A stretch of DNA of 64,000 nucleotides from Heterobilharzia americana (taxonomy: Eukaryota; Platyhelminthes; Trematoda; Strigeidida; Schistosomatidae), in assembly GCA_944470555.2 (NCBI GenBank), contig OX104134.1:100062701-100126700 (forward strand). The letters are read 5' to 3'. The translations under genes were made by a program, and so were the position numbers. Positions 11,561-23,284 of this stretch are shown here, piece by piece. Under the pieces are notes generated by a model that saw nothing but the letters and a program-made list of their open reading frames with translations, ran no database searches and was not told the DNA's origin. How positions within the stretch are numbered: position 1 is the first letter of the stretch; each line of letters opens with the position of its first letter.

Positions 11561-13952
11561 CTTTCGCGTCTCCCTCAAACTTCCTTCCAGCTTCATTTTA
11601 AAGGAACTTTGAAAGCCATACGAACGCGTTGATATGAATAGTAGCTCTAAATTCTACTCGGGACGTCCTCCAGTAAGTATTACTGCAATACTGCGGGGTT
11701 CGTTATGGGATTATACTACATAAGACAGCCCCAGTTTTGCCCCCGCATTAAGTGAGAAATGTATCAGTTTATAACAGCAGAGTGAACGATTTGGTTAGAA
11801 TAAAGGGAATATCTTGACCACTGTTTCTCATGACTTTGGAACCGAGACCGTTTATTTCCACTCCTTTTGTTGACTTGTAGCTTTTGATTGCTTCAGTCGT
11901 GTTTGGCTGGTAAATAATACAACCTCAATGCGGCTTCTGGAGAATATTGCGCCTTCGACACGAGTACGCATGTCGCAACTATAAGTCCAGAATCAGCCTC
12001 TGGGTAGTTGGCTAATCGTGACTGTGTCGTTGTAGACTACCTCGTTGTGGAGCAGACACTGAATGTCTCCTCTTGGTTCGAGACGTTTTTTCGGAGTTGA
12101 CGTTATAAGGTATATCTGGGAGCTAGTTTTGAGGGCCTCTGAATCACTGCTTACACTTTTCCACGCACACATGCGTTTCGTTGATTCAAACGCCGAATGT
12201 TCTGCGTGCAGTGAATAGAAATCCTCAGTGGAGTGCTATGCGTCTCTAGTCGCCAACACCCTTTTCGGCAGACGAGTGCTACTTACCATGAGTGGATGTC
12301 ATGCAGTTCCGCTGTTTTCACTGGAGTAACAGTATCCAGACACCACATAACATCCCTGTTAGAAAAGGATACCGTGGTTGTAAGCGAGTCGGTAGTGGAA
12401 TGTTTATCCACCGGAAAAGCCTCAGGAGTTTTGTGAGCATTTTCTAGCCCGTACCTTCATAGGTGTGATGGTCCTCATTGCGCAAAGCTGGTTTACTGCA
12501 CCTTTCGTGTGCTGGGATGGGTAAATAACAAAACGCCTCTCTGTGATCGCCACTGGAAAACTTCCCACCAACCTAGGTAGTTGCTGGAGCAATATCATGG
12601 CAAAAGACCAATCCAACGCATCACCGGGAGTAGGTGCGCTGACGTATTGCTTCCATTCACAGACGTTTGTCACAGCAAGTGTCTCATAGAAGTGCCGTGG
12701 ACCAAAACCAGCCGTTCAGTTAACTCCGAGGAGGTCGAAATCAAACTATATGGGGAGGCATGCGCAAATGATCTAGTCGTTGAGTATAGTGTTCGGTACA
12801 CACAACCTACGAGCACTTCATTATTTTGGTATTCGTGTTTCCCGACGAACATAAAACAAAGGTTGAAAAATTTATTTTTATATTCACTGAGAAATACGAA
12901 TACCAAAATAATGAATGACCAAACCTTTTCAAACCATTAAATCCCAACTTGGTTCAAATGTGTATTAACCGCAAGAATTTCTTACTTGTCGATAACTAAA
13001 GTGGCTCACAGTGGGCTAGACGTTGCATTGAACGTGTCGTCTTCAGCTTTATTTACCGTAACTTGGTAGCATAAGTTGAAGGGAGAGGTACCGCAACGCT
13101 TATAACCACGATTAGTGCCGTAGAGTGTTCTCGCCAATGCCTAAGTCTGCGTCCGGATGCTGATTAGGCGCCACGGCTCAGCTATCAGTGACATCATCGA
13201 TATAATGATTATGACCTTTGTCCTAAGAAGAGGTGTTTTCCCAGCCACGAAAAACGCTTTGATAAGCAGTGACGTAGATACGTTCCGGCGGCCGATAAAC
13301 TACCCATCTTGCTCGTTGTGTTCATTTCCACATGCGTTATCCATAAGTGGCGTATATTCGGTATTATAAAAGAGGTGGGACTCCCCAGTCTTTTTCAATG
13401 ACAGGAGAATGGGTGAATTTACAGCATCTGAGCCAACTGGATGGGAGAGCTCGGCTGTCATCAAGTCTTTGGTCCTTGCTGATGTTGCATGTTGAAGTTT
13501 GTAGTCGGTGGGTAACAGCTTGTACAGTTCCAACTTGGTGTCAGTGTTATGTGAGCTGATCCCACGTACCACGAGTCGTACGTTGTGTGTGGCAACTCAA
13601 AAATCATGGGATCCGAGCGTGCTGACGTACTTGATGGAAGCAGCGATGTACCTTGTCCTAAGATAACGGTCGTATGGACTACAGTCTAATGGTGGGTTCT
13701 GTCAGGAGGGAAAACAAGCTCTAGTATTTACCCTTATGCTTGTGACGCTGGATCATTGCATGCCACACGCCTTCCGTAGATGAGATGTGACCAAACATAT
13801 GAGTTATAAAGCTTTTTATTCTGGGGCAAGAGTCTAGGTGCCTTGGTGATGCACGTTTCGTGACGCAATAAGTGGTTGCGAAACCCCTCCTGAGCTGTCT
13901 GCTTGACACCAACGACATTTGTTTGAATATTTGTACCCTTCTTGTGCACGTT
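11561..13952. other. Unassigned stretch
   Basis: Many short ORFs on both strands (for example 12581-12940 +, 13300-13572 -, 13721-13957 -) but none with a recognisable domain. The one clear structure is the inverted repeat listed separately at 12817-12915. Confidence 0.3.
12817..12915. repeat. 25-bp inverted repeat with 49-nt spacer
   Basis: 12817-12841 and 12891-12915 are reverse complements over 25 bp with one mismatch. Transcribed, they would form a long hairpin. No transposon ends or flanking duplication were recognised. It could be a small MITE-like remnant or a chance palindrome. Confidence 0.6.
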
Positions 13953-14420
13953 ATCACTTACCTCTGGCCAGTGTAATATTATTTAGCCATCTACCCGTCT
14001 TCTTTGGCCCAAAGCACTATTTGTCTTTAGTTTGACTGAGACTTATCACTATTGCTCCACTTCGTCGCTTTGTGGTGCTGGACTGTTGACAATACAGCGT
14101 TGTTTTAATACTCTGGACATTTTGTTTAACTCAGCTCAAGATTGCTGTGTGAAGTGACTGCTTTTCCTTTGACTGTCTACTGGAAACGTTTGTTGATTGG
14201 TTTGAAGCTTGTGGACACATTTTTGATCTCATTTTGTCGGGAATATTCTTGTTCATTCCCAATACGTATTTCGTGCCAGAGAAATCTTCCGGCTGTATAG
14301 CTGCCTAGTGGCATTGTTGGGCGCTGCAGATTTGCTACAAATCTATCACAGACGTATCACGTCAGATCGTGTTTCGATAATGTCGAAACCTAATATTTGG
14401 CTACACATGATTCAAGGAAG
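13953..14420 (+). repeat. LTR-like dispersed repeat, copy B (truncated, diverged)
   Basis: Collinear with copies A and C but missing their first ~100 bp; it begins at the block 'ctctggccagtgtaatatt'. It shares the blocks around 'gctggactgttgacaa' and 'gactgtctactgg'. It is clearly more diverged than A and C are from each other. Same orientation, about 1.2 kb upstream of copy C. Confidence 0.5.
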
Positions 14421-15162
14421 TTTGGAAAGCTATACAAAAGAATAAGGTAGCTCGTCTTGACACCGTTAGCTTCTCTCTGCCGAATTGTTCCCTGGGCCCA
14501 GACAGAAGTGCTTGGGCTTTGTTCGTTACGGTGTTTATATCGAGGAAAAGAAATAGCCCTGAAGTTGGGCGCTAATGTTTCTGTTATCACAACATGTAAA
14601 CCAAACCAATGAAAAGTGTTATTACTATCGTCGCTACTATCAATTATGCAGTTGCCATAGCCTAGAGCCATCCGCCGACGATGTACAGAGAAAAGGACGT
14701 GTCAATCCTACCTTCACACCGGCCATGACCTTGGGTAAAAAGACCCCAACAGCCTCCTGCGTCCGTGCACTACTTTAGCTGGGAGTTAGGTGGGCTGACG
14801 GAGGTCTGTGGCTTGAGTAGTTCTCATAACAAACAAGATTATTCATCTTTGGTGGCATATTCGGAGACCAGTGGGGTGAAAAAAATAGAACGGAGGGGCA
14901 AAACGCTTGAAAAATTTTGTCACTTTATCACATATGCTTTTCACGCTACCTCGCAGTCAATGTGGCAGGATCATTTTCATGCCACACTCAAGGGGTAGTA
15001 CTGAAATGATAAAACACAATCACTTTCATCTTAAAACACTTCTAATATGGCTCACCCAAGATTAACACGTTGTTTCGGTTTATAGGTCGCTTGGTTTGCT
15101 CAACTTAACATGGTTGCTTCAAGTTACTTCCGCATAAAACCTGACCATCAAATTAAAGAGGA
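14421..15162. other. Unassigned spacer between LTR-like copies B and C
   Basis: No recognised domain. ORFs at 14575-14778 and 14765-14998 are short and without motifs. If B and C were an LTR pair this would be the internal part, but at ~0.7 kb it is too short and carries no retroviral motif. Confidence 0.25.
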
Positions 15163-15870
15163 TGTAATGGAAAAGTGATCTGAAAATCCCTCCTAATGAT
15201 CCTATTTGAAAGTATTGTTATTTATTTAAATATTTTAACCCTCGTTATGGATAATGTGCCTTTGACCCTGGCCGGTGCAATGTTATTTGCTTGTTTGACA
15301 GTCTTCTTCGACTTTGCACTCAGTATTTGCCTTTGTGTGATTGAGACTTATCATGATTGTTTCACTTTCCCATTATGTGATGCTGGACTGTTGACAAAGT
15401 GAAGTTGTTTCACAGCGCTCAATATTTTGTTTTGGCTCAACTTACGGTTGCACTGTGATTTGACAGTTTGTCTCTCCATTGTCTACTGGAAACGTTTGTT
15501 TATTGATTTGATTCTGGTAGATAGAGTTTTCATCCCTTTCGTCGAGAATATTCTTATTGACTCTCAGTACGCACTTGCGCCCCAGAAGGTCTGGATTGTA
15601 TAGTTACCCAACGGCATGGTTGAGGTATTTTTGTAATTTTGATATAACGTATTGTTGCTTCGATGGTACCACAGATTTTGTTATGAATCTAACACTGATT
15701 TTCTACAAATCGTGTTCTGATATTTCCATCCAACCTTTCAATGTGCGTCACACACGGAAGTTTGGAAGCCATGAAGTAGAACTCGGGAACCAGATACAAT
15801 CGCATCGCTTGGCACCTCCTAGATATTTCCCGTGCTCAGAAAAACGTCATCGGATTTTGGCTGTTGCAGA
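15163..15870 (+). repeat. LTR-like dispersed repeat, copy C
   Basis: Best match to copy A, starting TGTAATGG and followed by 'gatctgaaaatccctcc'. Similarity runs past the putative LTR into 'tatttcccg.gctc' at about 15825, so the shared unit includes leader or internal sequence. ORFs 15196-15402 and 15557-16051 lie inside or overlap it and have no motif I recognise. Confidence 0.5.
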
Positions 15871-16696
15871 GGATCTTGAAGGTTACGTCATAACAAAATT
15901 TTCCACCGTGCAACTTGAAGAAAAACCAGTACACGACTATGTCGATAGGAATATTTTTTGTATAATGTACCAGCGACAATTTGTTGTGGACTATAAAACA
16001 ACAGGTTTGTTCCACGGAAACAAATTGTTTTCAGATATCACACTGTTTTAGGATGTCATGATATGTGTATATCTGGAAGATGCCTGGTCATAAATGATAA
16101 TACGAGATATTCGCATAAAATAGAATTGTCTTTATGATGCACTACCCTAGGTTAGGCTACCGTTTTACTTGAGTGTTTCGTATCATTGATAAGTGGGATG
16201 GTAAGCCAAAACAATCTTTTTAAAACGTGACTCAATTAAAAAGGTATTTCCTGTGACGCAGGCACTACGTTCAATCAGATGAGTAGCAGGACACTAGAGG
16301 GACAATGAAGTCGCACTACTACAGCCAGCGGCGCGTTATAATGACTACAATACTAAGTGCCTAACCATAGTATATAAAACCGGTAGAGACAAGAAAAGGG
16401 AAACCTGGCCCAAATTTCCGCTACCTGTTCCTCATAAAGCATTCTTTAAGTCCGTCGCCGATAGTGAGGGTGAATATTGAAGTAAACTTGTTTCCATAGA
16501 TTTCTGAACGTCTATCGGCAATCTCACGCGAACTCTGAAATAGATATTATTTACGAAACGTGAGCCATTGATGCTGAGCACCCACCTTGAGTTTCGATGT
16601 TCACGCTGTGCAGCATCCCACCCACCAGAAGGTTGACGCGTTTGATGTCCTCTGGAAGCCAATGATTTGGACGTTTGAAGTTTGAGCGTTTCCAGG
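15871..16696. other. Unassigned stretch
   Basis: No gene, RNA or repeat is recognised. It sits between LTR-like copy C and the 3' end of the minus-strand Gypsy remnant and may include decayed LTR sequence. Confidence 0.25.
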
Positions 16697-19090
16697 TCAA
16701 CTAGCTCTCAGTCGTGATGTCCCGCGTTCAGATTGCTTTCTGGCAGGGCTGCTTTGTATCGGAATTTGTGTCAACCTAACTGTTTTAACAGGTCTACGAA
16801 CTTGCCTTTTGTTTCTAATACAGTCCACTGTGTGTTGTGGAAGTTTCTCCAGGAGTTCATGGGGTGGGCCACTGCCTACGTATGTTGGTTTGAGTCCTTC
16901 TATACTAACGCTATTCTTAGAGTTACAGGGTTGCATGATGAAATATTTTGGATGCCAGAAGAGAATTTTAAAGGGTCCCCCAAGTGGAGGGATAAGGGGT
17001 GGCTGAACTCTGTCACAGCTAGCCAATATGTGCGTGCATGCGTCTATATCTTTCGGAATATAAACCAACCTTCCCAATTCATCTAATTTCTAAATCCAGC
17101 GGCATACGTTGACTGGTCGATTTTGTTGCCTTCAACACTGGGGTTGATAAATCGTCCGGAGGGTCTGAGGGTGGTATCGAAAATAATCCCACCGCTGAAC
17201 ATTAAGCGCCGGTCTTGACTGCAGTATGGACTCCTAACATCACCACGAGAGGGTATTCTATCCAGTTGGTGAGATCAGGGCGCGACACCAGGGCAGCCTT
17301 AGGTTGTGGATGAAACCTTTCCCACAAGCCGTTTGTTTGTGGGTGGTGTGCTGCACAACGAATTCTATACGAGCCGAAGGAATTCGCCTAGTTATTAAAG
17401 GACTCTGATTCAAACTCTATCTCTCCGTCGGTGGTGATCGCTACAGAGACAACAAATATTGACACCCGATGCTGCAGAATATCTTTTGCCACTGTTTCTG
17501 CCATAATGTCCTTAAGCAGAGTGGCTGTCGGTTACTTTGGGTGTCTATCAATGTGTGTGAGTAGGTACGTGAAGCTGTTTGAATGGAGTAAAAGGCCTAC
17601 AAAATTCACGTGTACACGTGCAGATCGCACATCGAGTGGCGAAAACGCTCATAAAGGTGAAGCTGTATGTCGGTTTTCTTTGGACTACTGGCGTGTCATA
17701 CATTCCCCAGCCCAATTTTGTACATCATGCCGTAAACTGGGTCAAACACACCCATCAGCTATGAGTTTGACCGAGTTTGACAATGGATGAAAGTTAGAGA
17801 ATGCCAACCTCCTCATGCTTCCAAGTGCACACTCTAGGCGAATCTCTCATCGTGTCACAGTAACTAAGTCTACCATTTATGTGTGAGGGCAACTACTTTA
17901 TTTGCGGGTTACAGCTACTACTGGAAAGTAAGTATCCGTCCTTCATCCCCCCTAATTTGCAGCTAAAGTCTTGAAATCTATGGTGGATTGGCGAACAGTG
18001 CTCACGTTAATTCTAGACGCAGCGTCCGCCACGCAACTTTGTGTAGCTTTAATACGTCTCACGTCATTTGAGGGCTGTGATGTAAATTCAAGGCAATGAA
18101 TTTCACGTGACTTTGCATTTATCACATAGGTTAAAGCTTGAGATCCGTGAGGGTCGTAACCGTCCTATTTTCTACCATGTTACAGAAGTGCTTGATGGCT
18201 AAAAAGCCGCAAGCAGGTCCTGGCCAATACCGAGCTTCCAATGGAGGAGGACGTTTCAAAGAAAAACGTAGCCAGTAGCCACTGATTTTCCACCTAGTGA
18301 CTGAATGCTGCCCCCATAGCCTTATAGGAAGCATCGACTATAAATGATAATAGTGTGTTGACACCAGGGTATTTAGAATTGTAGTCCTTGCTAAGGCTGT
18401 TTTCAGTTTGCTGAAAGGTTCTATGGCCTCTGCAGGGAGCTTAAAGTCCTTAGCACTTCCTTTTAATGGGTCGGTCCGGGGCTGCACATGCCGCTCACAA
18501 TGTGGTTTTATTCTAATATAAATATTAGTTTCACCTCGTACACTTCTTGGTTGCATTATGGTCGTGGGGATTGGGCACTGTTTGGTAGCCTGCACCTCTT
18601 TTGTCGGCGGTGAGAAGTTTGTGCGCCGGGTGAAACGAGTTTTGATGTATCTCCGAATAGGTTCCTGAAGCCTTCAGTTGATAATGGAGTGGATTGCACC
18701 ACGTTCAAGGATGTGATGAGGCTGGCTTTACTTATCGTGCAACCAGAAGTTTCCTCCAACGTTAACGCCCGCATTCAGTGTCCACTCAAACTCCACACCT
18801 CTGCAAAAATTTGTACCAGCATGGCTTTGTCTAGATCTGCTATGGTGACAACTCAAGGAATTTGCAGTTTAACTCCAAGATCCAGGATTATAGCCCTTTT
18901 ACCGAGCGTTGTACTACAATAGGATGAGTGAGGTATGCTTGAGGCCATCCCACCAGGAGCTCCATCTATCTGTCTGCTGACAGTGATATATTCTTCAAAT
19001 TGAGGGCTGTATTTCCCCCACTTGCTCGCTATCAGCCATCGAGAAGTGAATCGTCGTTTTTCAGCTACCTTGTTCTTTACCAGAGTCAAG
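16697..19090 (-). mobile_element. Gypsy (Ty3) LTR retrotransposon remnant
   Basis: Minus-strand Gypsy pol debris in the normal order. A protease/RT-leader-like stretch lies at about 19090-18650 ('TTLGKRAIILDLGVKLQIP'; weak). The RT thumb/RNase H connection is at 18595-18338 ('EAIEPFSKLKTALA'). RNase H follows at 18334-18050 ('LAIKHFCNMVENRT', 'LTDLKL'). Integrase is at about 17600-17160, and the C-terminal integrase tail at 17077-16697 ('GPFKILFWHPKYF', 'VSIEGLKPTYV'). The central RT domain is deleted, and stops and frameshifts occur throughout. LTRs were not identified. Confidence 0.82.
17160..17600 (-). pseudogene. Gypsy integrase core (broken)
   Basis: Reverse-strand reading gives 'ETVAKDIL', 'VAITTDGEIEFES' (the T-D of the integrase core, second acidic residue), then after a stop 'HHPQTNGLWERF' (equivalent of the 'HPQTNGxVERF' box with the catalytic Glu). 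In active elements this enzyme inserts the cDNA. An in-frame stop at about 17394 and several substitutions show decay. Confidence 0.8.
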
Positions 19091-19371
19091 AAATGGAATT
19101 GCCGGCCTTCTTAAACTGATTTCTGAGGCGGCTCTCACTGCTTGTGGTAACCTTGGCGTGAAATGTTCTGCCCTTCCGTAGTCATAACAGCAGCAAACTT
19201 ATGATAAACTCCATTCACCGGACGGAAGTGAAGACGTATGAGCAGTACCTAACCGAAGGAGATTGCAAGTTGTCCATGGGTCGCTTACTCATCAGTAATA
19301 ATAATGCTGATATTATTGCCACTACTGACATACTTGTGGTTCTCCGTTGTCCTAGTGGATTGAACTGTCGG

Positions 19372-19610
19372 CATATGGCCTCCTACGCGGATGCCTCAGG
19401 GTTTCTGAGTGCTAATTCCGGCAATTTGGTTGGTTGTGGCCGGCAGAGGAATCCGGGACGCGCATTTCGTCCTATTCGGAACTCGTCTTCTGGATTTACC
19501 TGCACCCCAGTGTTTGTTATTCCCAATGAGACCCGATCCTCTTACCCGTGGCTTCAAACGCCAGGGCGTTATCCATTATGCCATGGAGGAACGACAGACG
19601 TCAAAAAACT
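19372..19610 (-). mobile_element. tRNA-like SINE with degenerate hammerhead ribozyme, copy a
   Basis: Minus-strand SINE. Near its 5' end (about 19590-19550) lies a Pol III A-box-like 'tggcataatggataacgcc'. The ribozyme region follows at about 19513-19440: the stem II/GAAA part 'aataggacgaaatgcgcgtc' (19479-19460) is intact, but the CUGANGA box is changed ('agaagacgag'). Copy b lies next to it in the opposite orientation. Confidence 0.6.
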
Positions 19611-19675
19611 CGGTCCGGTAGGACAAAGGAGAATAACAAGTGTGTCAGTAAATTGTAATGACTAAAACCCATTGT

Positions 19676-19890
19676 ACACGAAGCGGCTGTTGTTCCTCTG
19701 TGACACAGTGGATAAAGCCTTGGCGTTCGAAGTGGTGGGCACAAGGTTCGAGCCCCAGTGGGAACAACAACACTGACTGGGGTGCAGGCACATCCCTAAG
19801 ACGAGTCCTAAATAGGATGAGATGCGTGTCCTGGATTCTTCTACTGACCACAATCAACCGAGGCACAGTAATGCTGATAATAATAATCAC
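19676..19890 (+). mobile_element. tRNA-like SINE with degenerate hammerhead ribozyme, copy b
   Basis: Plus-strand SINE with a good A box ('gacacagtggataaagcc', ~19702) and an almost perfect Pol III B box ('ggttcgagccc', ~19745). The ribozyme remnant (~19785-19845) keeps stem II 'tcctaaatagga' and the 3' part 'gtcctggatt'. The core is mutated: CUGANGA reads 'ctaagacga' and GAAA reads GAGA. A (TAA)n-like tail follows at ~19876. It lies head-to-head with copy a, about 70 bp apart. Confidence 0.7.
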
Positions 19891-22800
19891 TGCGTTCCAA
19901 CAACACGTGTAATACGCTGTGGAATTCTCAGCCTGAGCTGGCCGAGCAAGTTCATCCTCTGCACAATAGCTTTAGGCGTTTAGGCATTTGTATAATGTTA
20001 GTAGTGGCAGTGATAAAAGTCGCAATGTGAAACAGGCACCTGACACCACATTAACGTCTGGTTTGAGCTGGCGAATGAATGGAATATCAAGCCCAATTTG
20101 GTGGTGGTGGTGACTTATTCAACCTGTAGCGAAATCAGTAAATTGACACAGTTCTTCAAAGAATATTAGTATAGTTTTTCTATAAATTTATGAGCCAATC
20201 CCTTACCACAGTATCGTCTAATCCTCGTTTTGTTAGCCTGAATAACAGTAATCCGGAACCATTTTTGAGGTGTGCAAGAATGCCTGATGCGTTGAAAAGA
20301 CATGTTTGATGGACCAAAACAAGCCGAAAGAGGAAATCTCGCTGAAATGTATTTGGTGGGAAATTTTTGGTGGCCCAAGGTTTAAGCAGGTCGCCCCTGC
20401 ACAGGGCGTACGTTCAACTATCTTCTTTGTGTTTTCTCAAGATGCATAAAAACATTCGGCGTGGTCCGAGTTCGTCGTTCTCTTATTGTTTTTAATTGTC
20501 TTCGTTTGTTTCAACAGGTGCTGCTCTACAGTGAAACATTGTGGTGGTGTTACTCTCCTCTGGCCTTGAAAGAAATTCAGTGAAATGTGTCTCATCTTCA
20601 GTCGTTGTCTTATCAACAGGTCTAAAGCTAGATTTCGGTGTGGACTATCGCAGGCCATATTACTTTTCAGTTAACTTCGAATGGTATACGAGAAGAGTAC
20701 TGTCTGACATCGTTATAGCATACCCATCAGTGGACTTTTTGTGAACCCAGATCCCTCACCGTAATAGTAATTATGAGCTTCTGAAGCAGTTATTAAAGAT
20801 TTCTGAGAGTTGCAATAGTCAACGACTCTGTATTTTTCAGAATCATATCAAAGTTTACCTTGGCTTTTTAAGCGGAGCATTGTTCACGCAAACACTCCTT
20901 ACATCAATGCTTATTATCATTCACTTATATGCTAATTGGCTGTAAACTATGAAGCCTTAATGCCTATTCTTAGAATTTGGCAACTTACCTCACTGTTTGT
21001 CCTTGTGTGACAGAAGTCTTGCTTTCCATGCGTCAGACTGCCAGCTACACAATTTCATCATATCACTGCTTAGTTATTCCCTCTGAATTACCTACTTACC
21101 CCTATATGAGACTCCGTCCAGCTCAAATTTCCAAGAGATTACTTTCATGGTGCGAAACTATTTTATCCATTCGACTCCATTACACCTACACTATGTTCTC
21201 GACAGACTTTTTATGCTGTATGAGCCTTCTCTTCTTTAAAAATGGCCCGCTGCTACTTAAAACATAATGTATTATTACTTTTATGATGTCGCTATAAGTA
21301 AGGACGGTCACGAGATATGCGACTCTGGGTCTTGTAGACACATGAAGCCGCTGAGGTTTTAGTGTGAGATTTTGGGGCCAACTATAAGTGGCCGTCGATC
21401 GGGACAAGTCTAACTTGACAGTTGCACCAAAGTGTTTGAAATCCATCTGCTAGAACTTTATAGAGTTGGGACGAACGGCAGAAATGACATTGTTGTCGTG
21501 GCTAGTAGAATAATCTGACGTTTTTTTCTGACAACCGGTTTTAATGTTCATCAGAAGCTGATACACGCTGAGGAAATCCAGGTCAGCAAGCGATTAGGAC
21601 TCATGAAATTCGCTATTTGAACCAGATGACCAGTCATTCTCTTTTGTCAACGTCACACTAGATTTCTCGCCAGTGCAAACGTGCTTAAGGACATGCTCAT
21701 GGTTAGGTTCATGTGCTGCATTATGCGGTGCATGTCCGGCGGTATCAGCCTAACCGGTACAGTATTTGGGTGCTTAGTACTGCCTCGCAATCTTCGTCCG
21801 GTGGAGAACATGCTTCTTTGGTTTCGACTCAGCAATGATTGTTCCACAGCTTCTTCTGATGACTGGGCATTCTGTATCGGTCATTTGGCAGCTGCACTGT
21901 TGGTGCTGCCTTGAATGTTTGCGTAATCTTTCCCCCTATACTATCTGTTGAACCTCTCCATGATACATTCAACGATGTAGACAGCCGATAGTGGTGGAGG
22001 CACTACCGGACGTCTTACATGCTGCTGAATACAACCTTGCTCAAAGACAGCTGCTCCCATGAAACTGCTTACCAACAAGATCTGTGAATTTCGGGGAAAC
22101 CATGAAGGAAATCCTTTTCGATATATCCAGGAGACAATTCAGTTTCACTGGGATTAGGTGGCTTTAGAATGCTCCCAACGAACGAAGCACATTGAACGGA
22201 ATCCCAACGACTGTTGGCGCAGATTCAACTAATTTTACTCAAAGTTCACAATGTCTGTAGATTAAATGCACACGCTAGATAAAGTCTGTAACGTGAGTTC
22301 AGTGTAGGTTTAAAAAACGCTTTAGATGCTCTCGCCTGCAGACCCTGAATATAAAAGGGATCAGCAAATAGCGCAGCAGGAATGCGGCAGATCAACGGAG
22401 GAAGCTTCAGTGTGGCTAGACAAGCATATTTGTCCCAGTTTCTGAACAAGTTCGACACTCTGATTCGTAGAAGCCACAGACCCGGACTTCAGGGGTGTAT
22501 ATGGTCTGAATTGGACACGTTTTGTCGCCGCGAATTAGTTTTCATTGGTCATCGGAATGATGCTCAAGCCATTTGTCATCCCAGCACTTAAGGTTGGCGA
22601 CAAGCTTCAGACCCTGACTATAAACTGATCTCCTTGGCCTCTTCGGCTGCAAAGATTATGAAAAGAGCAAGAAATGACCCGTTTCATGATTTCATCCTTC
22701 AATTTCCAATCCCATCTGACCATCAACATAGGATTTTTCGCCTGTCATGTAGCACGTACTGCTTGACATCACGGAACGGCTGGGCTGTTTCTGCTGAGCA

Positions 22801-23284
22801 GTGAAAGCTTATTCCAAAGCCCCACCAGGCCTAATCGTGACGTCCTGCGCAAGAAACTTCAGCCAGTGGGGTAAACGAGAAGTTACTCGGTTAGTTTAAG
22901 GATTGCCTTGACAGCCACTTACAACCAGCTCCTTACATAAATCGATTCTCGGTTCCCCACTATATCCTTTTTTGAAGCCGAATTTCTCGCTCCCTAATTT
23001 GGGCTGATAATCCCAAAATTCGGAGGGAGGCACGCAGGTTAACAAATATCGTAGTCCCACAGGAGTACTTTCCTAAAATTATAAAATAGACAGGTGAAAA
23101 CCCATCCCCACGCGAAGCCGACAGGTGTAGGATAATTGACAAATAAAGGCGTAAATTCTGTTCCTGCCCCCTAAGGGAAATAAATTTCTTGCATACAAAC
23201 ACTGAAAAAGATCTGAAGATCACTCCGGGCGACACACTTGGGGCTTCCATTCAGATTTCTTTATTTGATGGTGATCGGTGCTTG
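19891..23284. other. Unassigned stretch, no gene recognised
   Basis: About 3.4 kb with only short ORFs (the longest are 96 residues, at 20977-21267 + and 22960-23250 -), none carrying a motif I know. No splice-site series or domain suggests a host gene. Probably old, diverged transposon sequence. Confidence 0.3.
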
